In this document: piece by piece, positions 9,190-18,997 of the stretch
How the letters are laid out: each line of letters opens with the position of its first letter
How positions within the stretch are numbered: the first letter of the stretch is position 1
Assembly (NCBI RefSeq): GCF_000741525.1
Contig: NZ_JGYP01000005.1
Location: 109,990-173,989, forward strand
Origin: Bifidobacterium bohemicum DSM 22767
GTDB taxonomy: Bacteria; Actinomycetota; Actinomycetes; Actinomycetales; Bifidobacteriaceae
Length of the DNA: 64,000 nucleotides
Direction of reading: 5' to 3'
Made by a program: the position numbers and the translations under genes
The notes under the pieces: model-generated
What the model saw: the letters and a program-made list of their open reading frames with translations, nothing else
Told to the model about the DNA's origin: nothing
The model's database searches: none

Positions 9190-10449
9190 ATGAATGGAAT
9201 CGCGAATCGCAATATTGAGTCTGGCTGGAAACCGCTGCCGGCTCCGCCCGTGTTGGTCAGATTGCCGGGCGGGAAATCCGGAATCTCTCCGGGGAGACAA
9301 GAGAGGCTGCCATATCCAGCTACGTCGCGCCGGTCGCGTTCGATGGAGTCGATGAGTCCTGCCGTAGCGGCTGATCGGGTTGATTCAATCGGAGCGGTTG
9401 GTTCGGCTGATCCAACCGTAGTGACTGATTCGGCCGGTTCGGAGAATCGGGGCGGACGTGCTGATTCCAGGTCGTCCTTCGAAGTTCATGCGGCTTCGTT
9501 GCTTCCCTCGGCGTATCCGAGGTCCGGGGTTCTGATGTTTTCCGCTCCTCCGCAGCCCTCCTGTGCCGTTAAAGAGCGATCGAAGTCGATTCAGGTTGCC
9601 GCTGCCGAAACCGGGGCGGCCTGGAAGCGTATGGTGACGTTTGTTTCGGCCAGTGGTGGCGTTGGATTGAGCGTCACCTGCGCATTCGCGGCTCTTGAAT
9701 TGCAAAGGCGTGGACGCAGGTGTGCGCTTGTCGATGCCGATTTTGAGGCCGGTGGACTTGATGTTTTACTTGGCATGGAGAACGATCGCGGTCTGCGGTT
9801 CAGTACGTTGAAAGCGCCGTTGGGCAGAATCGATGGGAATGCGCTTTGCCGTCAGCTGCCCAAGTGGCAGGGCATACCGATACTGGCCTATGACCGCTGC
9901 AACGGTGCAAAATCGCAGTGGTGGGAGGTAGCGGCGGCTGTGGAGGCGCTTGCGGCCGAAGTCGATGTGGTTCTCATCGATGCGTCCCGCGGTCGGGCCT
10001 TCGAGGATGTGCCACAGCTTATCGCCTCGTCGAAGGTGGTCGTCGCCGAGCTGTCCGTGCTTGGATTGGCACGAGCCAAAGCGCTGCTGTCCTCACGCAT
10101 CGGTGGTGGTCCGGCCGCCCCCTGGTTTGAAAATGCCCGTAAAGATCAAGAAGCGTATGAGCGCGATGCTCGAAACGATGGGGCGACTGATCTTCACTTC
10201 GATACTGAGCCTGATCGAAAGGGGGCGTTGGCTGTGGTCGGCGTCATGCCGCGAGGCATATATCGAGGCCGTGGAGCCGTTGGCGTGGATGAGGCGAGTG
10301 ACTATCTGGGCCGGGAGGTGCTGGGTCCGGTCAGCATGGATCCGAAAGCCGTGAGCGACGCATTGGAGGGATTGGGATTGAGAATCGGGTCCAAAACCAG
10401 CAAGAAAGCATTCGCTCGATTAGCGAGTCTGATTGATGATGGCCAGTAG
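9190..10449 (+). CDS. tadZ: TadZ/CpaE-like ParA-family pilus localisation protein
   Basis: A 419-residue protein of the actinobacterial CpaE/Ssd type, which places the Flp pilus machine in the cell. The first 130 residues are low-complexity and poorly conserved. A MinD/ParA-like domain follows with FVSASGGVGLS (about residues 155-165), VDADFEAGGLD and VVLIDASRG. The invariant Walker A lysine is replaced by Leu (GGVGLS where GGVGKS is usual), so ATP hydrolysis is doubtful; atypical P-loops are known for TadZ. I chose ATG 9190 over the TTG at 9130 because the latter lies inside the shared regulatory element, and the cpaB-like gene keeps the same element-to-start distance. tadA begins 15 nt after the stop. 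Confidence 0.85.
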   Translation: MNGIANRNIESGWKPLPAPPVLVRLPGGKSGISPGRQERLPYPATSRRSRSMESMSPAVAADRVDSIGAVGSADPTVVTDSAGSENRGGRADSRSSFEVHAASLLPSAYPRSGVLMFSAPPQPSCAVKERSKSIQVAAAETGAAWKRMVTFVSASGGVGLSVTCAFAALELQRRGRRCALVDADFEAGGLDVLLGMENDRGLRFSTLKAPLGRIDGNALCRQLPKWQGIPILAYDRCNGAKSQWWEVAAAVEALAAEVDVVLIDASRGRAFEDVPQLIASSKVVVAELSVLGLARAKALLSSRIGGGPAAPWFENARKDQEAYERDARNDGATDLHFDTEPDRKGALAVVGVMPRGIYRGRGAVGVDEASDYLGREVLGPVSMDPKAVSDALEGLGLRIGSKTSKKAFARLASLIDDGQ

Positions 10450-10464
10450 AAAGCGGGTCGGCTC

Positions 10465-11493
10465 ATGATGTTTGGACCACTTGAACAACTGTCGCATGAT
10501 CCGGCGCTGACTGATATTGCAGTGACTTGCGAGGGCAGAGTTTGGGCTGATCGAGGTGCTGGCATGACCGAGTACCATCCGCCCATGCCGTTCCGTGGGC
10601 CTCAGGCCGTGCGTGATTATGCCACGCAACTGTGCGCTCAGCTTGATTGCAGGTTGGATGATGCCTGTCCCATCGCCGACGCATCAAGTGTGGAGGGCAT
10701 TCGCGTCCATGCCGTGATTGCGCCGTTGGTCTACCAAGGTGCCGCCATTTCGATCCGTTTTCCAAGTCCGGTCATGCCGCAGTTGAATAAGCTTGCTGCC
10801 GGAGGTCTGTTTCCGTTGCCGTGGTTCCCCCTTTTATGCGGACTGGTGCGTCGACGTGCCACCATTCTGATCACCGGTGGCACGGGCGCCGGGAAAACCA
10901 CGCTGCTCAAAGCGTTGCTTGGTTTATGCGATCCATCTGAAAGGATCATTTGCGTTGAGGAAGTGCGTGAATTGGCCGGGATTGACCGAGGCAACGCCGT
11001 TTCGCTGGTCACGCGTCAGGCCAACGTCGAAGGCGTGGGAGGGGTGGGCCTGCCTGATTTGGTCAAGGCGACGCTGCGTATGCGGCCGGATCGCATCATC
11101 CTCGGTGAATGCCGCGGAGAGGAGATAGCGGACTTGTTGCGTGCTTTCAATTCCGGTCATCACGGCGGTATGGTCACTCTTCATGCCGACAGTGTCTCAC
11201 GCGTGCCCTCGCGTTTGGTGTCGCTGGGGCTGTTGGCCGGGCTTGATCCGCGTGCGCTCATGATGCTCGCTGTGGGCGCTTTTGATGTGGTTCTGCACAT
11301 CGAGCGTATCAATGGCAAGCGTCGGCTGGTGCAAATCGGTCGGCTGGTTGGTGGCGTGCAAGGGCTTGTGGGCGAACCATTGGCGGTGTGGAATGGCATG
11401 GGACCAGCCGTTCCGGGGCCCCATTGGAGCTCTTTTGTCCAGCGTTGGAGCGATCGCCCGAATATGACGGGCATGGCATTGATCGACGGCTGA
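10465..11493 (+). CDS. tadA: TadA/CpaF secretion ATPase
   Basis: A 342-residue type II/IV secretion ATPase that powers Flp pilus extrusion from the inner face of the membrane. The N-terminal part is short compared with proteobacterial TadA. Seen: Walker A GGTGAGKTT (about residue 140), the VEEVREL Asp/Glu box, VEGVGGVGLPDLVKATLRM, RPDRIILGECRGEE (Walker B) and the His box GHHGGMVTLHADS. It is the second gene of the tadZABC run, 15 nt after tadZ and about 90 nt before tadB. Confidence 0.94.
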   Translation: MMFGPLEQLSHDPALTDIAVTCEGRVWADRGAGMTEYHPPMPFRGPQAVRDYATQLCAQLDCRLDDACPIADASSVEGIRVHAVIAPLVYQGAAISIRFPSPVMPQLNKLAAGGLFPLPWFPLLCGLVRRRATILITGGTGAGKTTLLKALLGLCDPSERIICVEEVRELAGIDRGNAVSLVTRQANVEGVGGVGLPDLVKATLRMRPDRIILGECRGEEIADLLRAFNSGHHGGMVTLHADSVSRVPSRLVSLGLLAGLDPRALMMLAVGAFDVVLHIERINGKRRLVQIGRLVGGVQGLVGEPLAVWNGMGPAVPGPHWSSFVQRWSDRPNMTGMALIDG

Positions 11494-11586
11494 TGGTTCG
11501 GCGCTGATTGCAATGCCTATGGTCGTCATGTCGTAAGTGCGACAGGTGTTTTTCAATGAAGCATGTGCTTAGGGGGAGGTTGTGCG

Positions 11587-12324
11587 ATGGACTGGTATCC
11601 TTTCATCGCCGCTGCTGCCGCGTTCATGACGGTGTGCTGCGCCGGTTCCAGAGGTGTGGTGTTGATTGACAGATTGGAAGGAATCAAGGCGCCCGGCGCC
11701 GTGCGGGTACATTCGTCAAAAACGGTTCGTGAGCCGGCGGTGCTCGGTGGTGACGGAATACTGTCTCTGATTCAGGAGGCCAAGGCATATGTAAGCGGCG
11801 GCGGAAGCCTCGATAAGGAGTTTGCCCGGTACCTGCCGGACACTGCGATAAGCTCCACTCCTGCGATGCCCGATTTTCGTCAGCTGCGCCTGTTGTTGCG
11901 CTCTCGTCTAGGTTCCAAGGAATCGTTGGTCTGGGCCGATCGGGCCGCCGCCGAACTCGATCTTGCCCTCAGGGTCAGTCAACTTTTGGGTTGCGAAGCG
12001 TCAGGTTGCCTTGAGGCGGTGAGTGATTCATACAGGCGGGCGAAAATGCTCGAATCGTTGAGGGATCGTGCGTTTTCGGTTCCCAAAGCCACGGTTAAGC
12101 TGCTTTCCGCCTTGCCCTTGGCCACGTTGGCCCTGGGCGAACTGATGGGCGCGCATCCACTGAAATTCCTGCTGTTTTCACCCGTGGGCAGGTTGTGCCT
12201 GATATTGGGGTGTTTTGCATATGTGGTTGGTTTGGCATGGATGGGCATACTGCTCAAGGCCGTCGGTAGGGCGGACGAAGGTTTTTATGTGCATACGTCG
12301 CGACCTGGCAACATATCCGCGTGA
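11587..12324 (+). CDS. tadB: TadB-like pilus platform membrane protein
   Basis: A 245-residue protein with an N-terminal membrane segment (about 3-22) and two near the C terminus (about 180-200 and 208-235), enclosing a cytoplasmic domain with the GspF-like pattern DRAAAELDLALRVSQLLGCEASGCLEAV. It pairs with TadC to form the inner-membrane platform acted on by TadA. The ATG at 11587 is preferred over the one at 11563 because GGGGGAGG at 11572-11579 is 7 nt upstream. The protein is recognised mainly by its context and topology. Confidence 0.8.
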   Translation: MDWYPFIAAAAAFMTVCCAGSRGVVLIDRLEGIKAPGAVRVHSSKTVREPAVLGGDGILSLIQEAKAYVSGGGSLDKEFARYLPDTAISSTPAMPDFRQLRLLLRSRLGSKESLVWADRAAAELDLALRVSQLLGCEASGCLEAVSDSYRRAKMLESLRDRAFSVPKATVKLLSALPLATLALGELMGAHPLKFLLFSPVGRLCLILGCFAYVVGLAWMGILLKAVGRADEGFYVHTSRPGNISA

Positions 12325-12974
12325 GGGAATCGGAGATTGACGTGATTGAACCGTGGCTTGCCGGTTGTTGTGCGGCGCTCGCAGCATATCTGTGGCATTC
12401 GGGTGCTGATGGGCGTGGCAGACTGGCGTCCTTCGGCGATGAGGATGTCGAGATTTCGTTGGTCGTGATGTTGCAGATGCTGGCTGTGGCGTTGCGTCAT
12501 GGTGCGTCGATCACCCGTGCGTTCGAGGTTGTCGGAGGTATTGTTTCAGGTAGGTTTGGGGTGGGTTTGTGCAAGGTGGCGGTCGCTCTGAAAGAGGGTT
12601 TTTCGTGGAATGATGCCTGGTTTTCCGTTGCGGTCTGGCCTTCGGGGGATGATCGGGAGGATGCGGTAATGTCAGGACAATCTCGCTTCCGAATCGCTGA
12701 AAAGAACAATGAGATGAACCGCTGCTCGCGATCTGCCGATGACGAGGCGTTCGCGATCGTTGAGGAGGCGTTGAGGGATTCGTGGACGTTGGGTGTTCCT
12801 CCCGACAATCGGTTGAAGAGCACGATGGAACAGATCGATGTGAACCAGAGGACGGCCATTGATCAGGCCGCCTCAAAGCTGTCAATCAGCTTACTGACGC
12901 CTACTGCGCTTTGCTTTCTTCCGGCCTTCATGCTTATCGGTGTCATACCTTGCATCGGTTCGTTCGTCCGGTGA
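12321..12974 (+). CDS. tadC: TadC-like pilus platform membrane protein
   Basis: A 217-residue GspF-like protein with LVVMLQMLAVALRHGASITRAFEVVGG near residues 50-80, the usual first signature of TadC, and a C-terminal membrane segment (LTPTALCFLPAFMLIGVIP). The GTG at 12321 overlaps the tadB stop as GTGA, which suggests translational coupling. A second GTG at 12342 has GGAG 6 nt upstream and is an equally possible start. Between the two halves lies an unusually acidic and polar insert (about 105-145). Confidence 0.78.
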   Translation: MRESEIDVIEPWLAGCCAALAAYLWHSGADGRGRLASFGDEDVEISLVVMLQMLAVALRHGASITRAFEVVGGIVSGRFGVGLCKVAVALKEGFSWNDAWFSVAVWPSGDDREDAVMSGQSRFRIAEKNNEMNRCSRSADDEAFAIVEEALRDSWTLGVPPDNRLKSTMEQIDVNQRTAIDQAASKLSISLLTPTALCFLPAFMLIGVIPCIGSFVR

Positions 12975-13731
12975 AGTGCCGTTTTTGTGCTCGAATGCGT
13001 TTTGGGTTTTGTCTGGGATGTTCTGTTTTGAGCCTACATACTGGATTCCCGTCTTGGTTCCCGTCGTTGCATGATGTGCCGCGTCATGGTGTGATTGCAG
13101 TCGCTTCATAATAAATTTATCATTCTGTGTGCGCGGCTTTGTGGTTTTCCGGTTGATCCGCCGCCCAGGAATCGGTTGCTTTCCTGTCGTGAACAACGCT
13201 TGAAGTCGTTGCGCGATGTCGGGCTGTTGATTGCTTGTGTCATCGTGCTGATCGGTCATGTCCTCCTGTCGGTGAACGGTTTCCTCGCTCAACGCAACGA
13301 TGCTTGCTTTAATGGGCCGATCCGATGCCGTGTTTCCTTGGTTGGCGTCGGTTCGTCGTTTTCACGAAGAGGTGAACCGTGGTTGTGGGCGGTGCTTTGG
13401 ATTATTCGCGCTTTGGGATCGGGAGGTGCATATCGGTGTGTATGCGCTACGGCAAACGGGGGGTGGGGACTGTGTGTGCCGGTACATGAATGCGCACTGG
13501 GCAGGCAGGGGTGGATAACTGGTTCGGACATCTAGGAAACCGGTGGATTCAATCGACGCATATCAGGAAAAATGTGGATAACAATGCCGTGACACGCCCG
13601 AATTGTGGATAACCACGAACGTTGGGTCACAGTGCCTTTCAAAATTCCTTTCAACTATCAAAATCAGCCAAAATGAAACCATCGCGGCGATAAGGCCGCG
13701 AGATCGATATTCAAAGCGTAAGGAGAGACCG
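12975..13731. other. 757-bp region between tadC and flp
   Basis: An open frame at 13095-13535 has one hydrophobic stretch but no ribosome site or family resemblance, and its C-terminal half looks random. The right part carries three DnaA-box-like sites within about 100 bp and the shared pilus element. I see no terminator after tadC. Confidence 0.5.
13510..13632 (+). promoter_or_regulatory. Flp-pilus element with DnaA-box cluster (flp copy)
   Basis: TGACACGCC (13590-13598) and TTGGGTCACAG (13622-13632) flank 23 nt with TGTGGATAA at 13604-13612. A second perfect TGTGGATAA is at 13573-13581 and a one-mismatch GGTGGATAA at 13510-13518. About 51 bp around the element match the tadZ copy at roughly 84 percent by eye. 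It ends 99 nt before the flp ATG. Confidence 0.8.
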
Positions 13732-14016
13732 ATGAACGACAATAATGAAATGATGACGTTGGAGCCGAGTGTCTGGGGCACGGTCAGAGTGCGTCTGTCG
13801 CATGCATCCGAGCTGATTCGCGGCAGAGCATGTGTGGCTGATGCGCGTGTGCGGACGTTTTTCGCTCAGCCAGATGAAGGTGCAGCAACAGCCGAATATG
13901 CGGTCGTCCTTGTAGCGGCCACTGGTTTCGGTGCTGTGCTGGTTGCGCTGCTCAAATCAGGAGCGGTGAAAGAACTGTTGAAAGCTTTGATCACCAAGGC
14001 GCTGAAGATGGCGTGA
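13732..14016 (+). CDS. flp: Flp-type pilin (DUF4244-like)
   Basis: A 94-residue prepilin. A 49-residue hydrophilic leader ends in DEG, and the mature part begins AATAEYAVVLVAATGFGAVL. This is the class IVb motif G-X4-E-Y, with cleavage expected after Gly. The hydrophobic helix that follows builds the pilus core. The leader is long for an Flp pilin, as is usual in actinobacterial DUF4244 proteins. The ATG at 13732 is preceded by AAGGAGAG. It starts a second unit (flp-tadE-tadF) behind its own copy of the pilus element. No prepilin peptidase gene is in the window. Confidence 0.88.
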   Translation: MNDNNEMMTLEPSVWGTVRVRLSHASELIRGRACVADARVRTFFAQPDEGAATAEYAVVLVAATGFGAVLVALLKSGAVKELLKALITKALKMA

Positions 14017-14090
14017 CGATGCGATTGAAAGTGCTCTGACCAAAACGTTGATATTGCGGTGTTGCGGAGTGCGGGCAGGACCAATCTTAA

Positions 14091-14540
14091 GTGGTGGGAG
14101 GCATCGTGGAACGGGCAAGACGTGTATGGGTGTGCTTTGCCGAGTGTCCCGTCAGGTGTGCGCGCCGTTTCGGTGCCGGTGCGCACGCTCTGTTAGGTAT
14201 GTGCAAAGCGAAAGATTCGGGTGCTGTCACTGCGGAGTTCGCGGTGGTGTTGCCCGCGGTAATGGTGTTGGCTGTGTTGTTGATGATGTGTGGACGAGCC
14301 GTGACGGTATCCATGAGCTGTCAGGACGCTGCCTCCTTAGGCGCCCGCACGGCCGTCATCTCTCGAAGCGACATCAAAGCACGGCAGGCAGCAAAGGACG
14401 CGGCGGCTTCCGGCGCCAAAGTCGATATCTCCCATCGAGGTACAACAGTGGCCGTGACCGTTTCCTGCCCCTTGGCTTCAGACCCGTTGCGCGTGCTGCC
14501 TGACGTCATTGTTGCAAAATCGATCGGAGTGATGCAATGA
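14091..14540 (+). CDS. tadE: TadE-like minor pseudopilin
   Basis: A 149-residue protein with SGAVTAEFAVVLPAVMVLAVL (about residues 43-63), the G-X4-E-F pseudopilin motif followed by a hydrophobic helix, and a small periplasmic-side domain. TadE proteins are minor pilins needed for Flp pilus formation. GTG 14091 is used; a second GTG at 14106 with GGGAGG 4 nt upstream is also possible and would remove five residues. The leader is Cys- and Arg-rich, as often in this genus. Its stop overlaps the next start as ATGA. Confidence 0.85.
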   Translation: MVGGIVERARRVWVCFAECPVRCARRFGAGAHALLGMCKAKDSGAVTAEFAVVLPAVMVLAVLLMMCGRAVTVSMSCQDAASLGARTAVISRSDIKARQAAKDAAASGAKVDISHRGTTVAVTVSCPLASDPLRVLPDVIVAKSIGVMQ

Positions 14541-14983
14541 GGCCGCGTAAGACGGCGGGCTTTGCCGTCAATGTCCGGCTTGGTGCGGTTGGGACATCGG
14601 CTAGTGCCTGCCGATGTTCCAGCTTAATGAGTCGTCTCAGAGGTTCAGATGAAGGATCCGGTACTGCCAATGGTGTCATGCTGATTGCCGTCATCGGTGT
14701 GCTGATGTCTGTGGCGGCCGTTGGCGGACATCTTATGATCGTCTCTTCGCGTGCGCAATCCGCCGCCGATCAAGCCGCGATCGCGGGAGCTGAGGCCGCT
14801 TGGCGTGAGGCGCCGAATCCTTGTCTGAACTCGGCCAATGCCGCTTTGCTTAACGCCGGTACGGTTATCTCCTGTACGGTTGATGACCAGGACGTGATCG
14901 TTAAGGTGCAGGTGCGAACTTCCGTTCCAATTGTTGACGGCATCACCAAAAGAGCCAGGGCTGGTCCGGAGGATTGCACGTAG
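14537..14983 (+). CDS. tadF: TadF/TadG-like pilus protein
   Basis: A 148-residue protein of the actinobacterial secretion-neighbourhood TadE-like type. GSGTANGVMLIAVIGVL (about residues 40-56) is the membrane-anchor helix, followed by SSRAQSAADQAAIAGAEAA, a sequence typical of TadG/TadF N-terminal regions. It has a 4-bp ATGA overlap with tadE. It lacks the Glu of true pseudopilins and may be uncleaved. Confidence 0.78.
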   Translation: MRPRKTAGFAVNVRLGAVGTSASACRCSSLMSRLRGSDEGSGTANGVMLIAVIGVLMSVAAVGGHLMIVSSRAQSAADQAAIAGAEAAWREAPNPCLNSANAALLNAGTVISCTVDDQDVIVKVQVRTSVPIVDGITKRARAGPEDCT

Positions 14984-15213
14984 GCGGTCCGATTGGCTGA
15001 GCTTGCTCCTCGCTTCTGGCTCAGGTGTTTGCAAGTTCGGTGCGACGAGCAGATTGGGTAATGTGTCGGTGGGGCTTGGTTCACAGATGTCTGCAATGCT
15101 TGATTTCACGGATGTTTGGAAGGGCTGAATCGGCAGCCTGCGTTGTGTGGCATTCGGTCGCGGCCGGCGAACATGGGTCGTGAAGATAGTCGGGTGAAGG
15201 TAGGTTAGTATAT

Positions 15214-18058
15214 ATGGCACTTGCATTGTATCGACGGTATCGTCCCGACACGTTCGATGGGATTATAGGACAGTCACAGGTCACCGTGCCGCTGGTCGCG
15301 CGCCTTGGATGAGGGCAGACTGACCCATGCGTACCTTTTCTCTGGACCGCGCGGATGCGGCAAGACGAGCTCGGCTCGCATTCTTGCGCGTTGCATCAAT
15401 TGCGCTAAAGGGCCTACCTCGCATCCATGTGGTAAATGCGAAAGTTGCAAGGATTTGGCTACCGGTGGTCCAGGATCCATAGACGTGGTGGAGATTGATG
15501 CCGCCAGTCATAACGGCGTCGAGGATGCGCGTGAGCTGCGTGAGCGGGCATCATTCGCTCCGGCGCGCGATCGGTACAAGATCTTCATCCTTGATGAGGC
15601 CCATATGGTCACTCAGCAGGGTTTTAACGCCCTGCTCAAGATCGTGGAGGAGCCTCCCGAGCATGTGATGTTCATCTTCGCGACCACCGAGCCGGATAAG
15701 GTGATCAGCACCATTCGTTCTCGAACGCACCACTATCCCTTCAGACTGGTGCCTCCCGAGGTGATGGGGCCTTACTTGCAGCAGGTGTGTGACAAAGAGG
15801 GCATCGAACCCGAGCCCGGCGTGCTGGGCCTGGCCATGCGTGCCGGCGGCGGTTCCGTGCGAGACACGCTTTCGGTGTTGGACCAACTCATGGTCGGTGC
15901 GGTCGATAACGAAATCGCCTATGATTCGGCTGTTGCCCTCCTTGGATTCACCCCCGACGAACTGATCGGAGAAGCCATTGATGCCGTGGCTGACAGTGAT
16001 GGCGTCAAGCTCTACGGTGTTGTGCAGAAAGTCGTGGTCGGCGGATTCGAACCTCGTCGGTTCGTGGAGGATCTGCTTTCGCGCGTTCGTGATTTGCTCG
16101 TGCTGACCTTGGCCGGTGGTCAAGCTCAGAACATCTTGAGCGATGACGGCGCTTTGCAGGACATTGACGCTCTAATGCGTCAGGCACAGGCGTTCGGACT
16201 TCCCAAACTGACATGGATGGCGCACGTCATCAACACCGCTCTCGGGCAGATGACCAGCACCACATCCCCGCGTTTACGGCTGGAACTGCTGGCCGCCAGC
16301 CTGCTGGCGGGCGAGCCCGTGGTGTCCGGCGCAGGTGAACCGTCGCGACGGACGGATGGGTCCACTACACAGGGACAAGGTTCTGGTTTAGATCAGAAGT
16401 CGTCACGTACCTCTGGTGATACGGCTGGTGCGACTACAGGTTTCATAGGCTCCAGCCGGAACCGGCGGATGGCGGACGCGGCTCCGGCCTCCCGTCAATC
16501 TACGGGGCAAGATGGCGGGGATCGTTCAGGGACGGATGTTGCGCAGCGATCCCAGGCCGCAGAAGCCGGAAACCTACCCAATCAGGCAGGTGACGTTTTC
16601 CCGGGCCATGAGGCGGGTCAACCCGATGCGCAAACCCGGCAACCAGATTCGGCCCATTCGTCTCATGGACTCGGCTCTGAGCCCTCGGGGGCCATCGTGA
16701 ACGGTCAATCCTCCGCACAATCCACTCAAGATGCTCAGTCTGCGTATGCCAATGCCGTCAGTGATCCTGAGCAAGGATGGCAGACGGTGCTCGCTTCGCT
16801 GCCAGAAGACATCCGATCATACGTCTCGCGTGAGAAGGTGCCCACCATAGCCTTCGACGTGGCTCCGAACGGCAGAGCCCGCCTTTCGATGACTTTTGAT
16901 TCGGCGCTTAGCCAACATGCCTTTGCCCTAGCGGTTTCCGGTGATGGCGAGCATCAGGGTCAAAAGGCCGCGAATGTCGTGCTTGGGGCGGTGCGTCAGG
17001 TTTTTGGCCGGCAAACCATGATCGCTCCCACCGGCACCGCCGCGAATGGTGAGAAAGTCGTGTCGACCAATCGTATGAGGCCCGAAGAGCTCGCGCAGGT
17101 TAAACGAAAGATTGCGCTTGCCAAGGCAGGGGTGGTCGACGTCAGCGCATCTGCTTTGACGACGCACGCAGGATCCGAACCCAAAAGTCAGAAAAACGAT
17201 GATTCGGGCAATGACGGTGAGGCAGATGACATCTCACACCGGGAGGGTGCTTTCGACGCGACCGTGGTCGAGGGTGATCGAAGTTCCGCAGCCGTCGATC
17301 AGACCGGTTCCGGTAATCAACGGGGAGCGATTGCGAACCCCGAAGATGATGACTATGACCCTTGGTTGCAGCCGGCAGTCGCTCCGGCCCTCAGGACCTC
17401 GGCCGCTTCGGTATCGGATTCGGCGCATGGGCAGGGTGAGCTGAATGGGAATCCTGCAGCTGTTGAAAGCGTTGTCCATGTTGCCAAGAAAGTGGCCGTT
17501 CCCGACATCAGCGACGGTATTGATCCCTGGGCGGTGGAAGAATCCAATGCCGCAGGCGGTGTTGTCAACGATGTGGTCGATTCGCCCGGTGGGCAGGCTC
17601 CGGCCGTCGAAAACGTTGGTTCCGTGCCGGCTTCGGCTTCCATATCTTCTCCGGTTGAAAAGGCGGATGACGATCGGTGGGCTGCTGATGGTTCAGTCGG
17701 TCAAAGTGCTCACGATTCGCGTCGTGACACTGGTTCGGAATCTTTTGCGGCTGAACCCGTGTCAGACGATACCGGGTTTGTTCCATCCGGGGGTGGCAAT
17801 CCGCAGGTTGGAGGGAATGCCTCGATCTCTGCGCGATTCGCTCCTGAATCCGGCATGAATGACACCGGGTCGCAGATTGCCCCTGAAGAGGATGAATATT
17901 CGATTGACGACCGCTCCCTTGGCGAGGTAACGGCCTTGAGCGTCAAGGAGCTGTCCAAACTGTTCGAGGTAAAGAAGATTGAGGAGTTCAATGCGGACGA
18001 TCCGCGTAATCCCATCAATCAGAAGCCGCCGGAACGACATCAAGAGGAAATGAGATGA
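15214..18058 (+). CDS. dnaX: DNA polymerase III subunit gamma/tau (frameshifted here)
   Basis: DnaX is the clamp-loader ATPase of the replicative polymerase. The N terminus (MALALYRRYRPDTFDGIIGQ) begins at ATG 15214, but that frame stops at 15310-15312. The rest continues from LDEGRLTHAYLF in the +1 frame. One extra base near 15298 (in GTCGCGCGCC) explains it; without it the text reads VPLVRALDEG. Downstream are Walker A GPRGCGKT (about residue 45), the zinc site CINC...CGKCESC, DEAH and the sensor region, then a long disordered Ser/Gln/Ala/Gly-rich linker (about 380-720) and a conserved C-terminal end. Total about 948 residues if repaired. The gene is essential, so an error or programmed shift must be considered. 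recR follows after 6 nt. Confidence 0.93.
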
Positions 18059-18064
18059 GCCAAG

Positions 18065-18667
18065 ATGGCATTGGCCTATGATGGAGCCATCCAACGTCTG
18101 ATCGACGCCTTCGCTGGTCTGCCCGGCATAGGACCCAAGGGCGCGCAGCGCATTGCGTTCTATTTGCTCTCTGCCGGGACCGATGAAGTGCAGAACCTCT
18201 CGGAGGCCATCGCGGAAGTCAAACTCAAGGTTCGCTTCTGCGAGATCTGCGGCAATATATGCGAGACGAGTCCCTGCCCGATCTGCGTGGATCCCAGACG
18301 CGACCACAGTGTCATATGCGTGGTCGAAGAGCCCAAGGACGTGATGAGCATTGAGCGTACGCGGGAGTTCCGTGGCGTCTATCATGTGCTTGGGGGGGCC
18401 ATCAATCCGATGGCGAACGTCGGGCCGGGTGATCTTGCCATTGCGCAACTGCTCGAACGGCTCAAAAGCGACGAGGTCAAGGAGATCATTTTGGCGCTAG
18501 ACCCCAATATAGAGGGGGAGGCCACGGTCACTTATCTGGGGCGTCTGCTTAGTCCATTGGGACTTAAGGTCACGCGTCTGGCCAGCGGGCTACCCGTGGG
18601 CAGTGATTTGGAATACGCGGACGAGATCACCTTGGGTCGAGCCCTATCCGGCAGGCGCGAGGTGTGA
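18065..18667 (+). CDS. recR: Recombination mediator RecR
   Basis: A 200-residue RecR, of the family's usual length, which works with RecO to load RecA on gapped DNA. Seen: helix-hairpin-helix [15 protein letters not shown] (about 18-32), the C4 zinc finger [16 protein letters not shown] (about 57-72) and a Toprim domain with [13 protein letters not shown] and [11 protein letters not shown]. It starts 6 nt after dnaX, whose 3' end supplies the ribosome site (AAGAGGAAATGAG), and forms the common dnaX-recR pair. Confidence 0.97.
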   Translation: MALAYDGAIQRLIDAFAGLPGIGPKGAQRIAFYLLSAGTDEVQNLSEAIAEVKLKVRFCEICGNICETSPCPICVDPRRDHSVICVVEEPKDVMSIERTREFRGVYHVLGGAINPMANVGPGDLAIAQLLERLKSDEVKEIILALDPNIEGEATVTYLGRLLSPLGLKVTRLASGLPVGSDLEYADEITLGRALSGRREV

Positions 18668-18997
18668 GCTTGGCGAAAATGTTCGGGCTATGCTCAGGCT
18701 GACGGCTGCGGCGCAGATTTTGAGGGGGTATGTTGAATGACGGCAATGTCCTGGGGGGTTGCGGATTTCGGCTCTGACCGCGTTCCGAAACGACCATGCC
18801 CATATCGTGGAGCCTTCAATCATAAGATAGACTGTTGTCCTTAGAATGAAAGTCTCAACACAGTCGCGTTGAATGACGTGTTGGCGCTCCATTCGTCTGG
18901 TTGTTTACCGGGTTGTTCGTTGGATTGTTCACCGGTGGTTCGCGGGTGCGGCCGGCGGATGGACTGCGTGGCATGTTATGAAGAAGGGGGAGAATCC
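18668..18997. other. Region between recR and aspartokinase
   Basis: The frame of the aspartokinase gene is open upstream to 18869, but that part is not conserved and lacks a ribosome site. No terminator or riboswitch motif is recognised. Confidence 0.4.

Noticed and set aside
8765-9193. 142-codon plus-strand frame before tadZ
   Set aside because: The first half looks protein-like, but the second half runs through the pilus element and is rich in Cys/Trp as random frames are. No ribosome site.
13095-13535. 146-codon frame between tadC and flp
   Set aside because: One hydrophobic stretch only; TTG start without ribosome site; C-terminal half is random in composition and overlaps a DnaA-box-like site.
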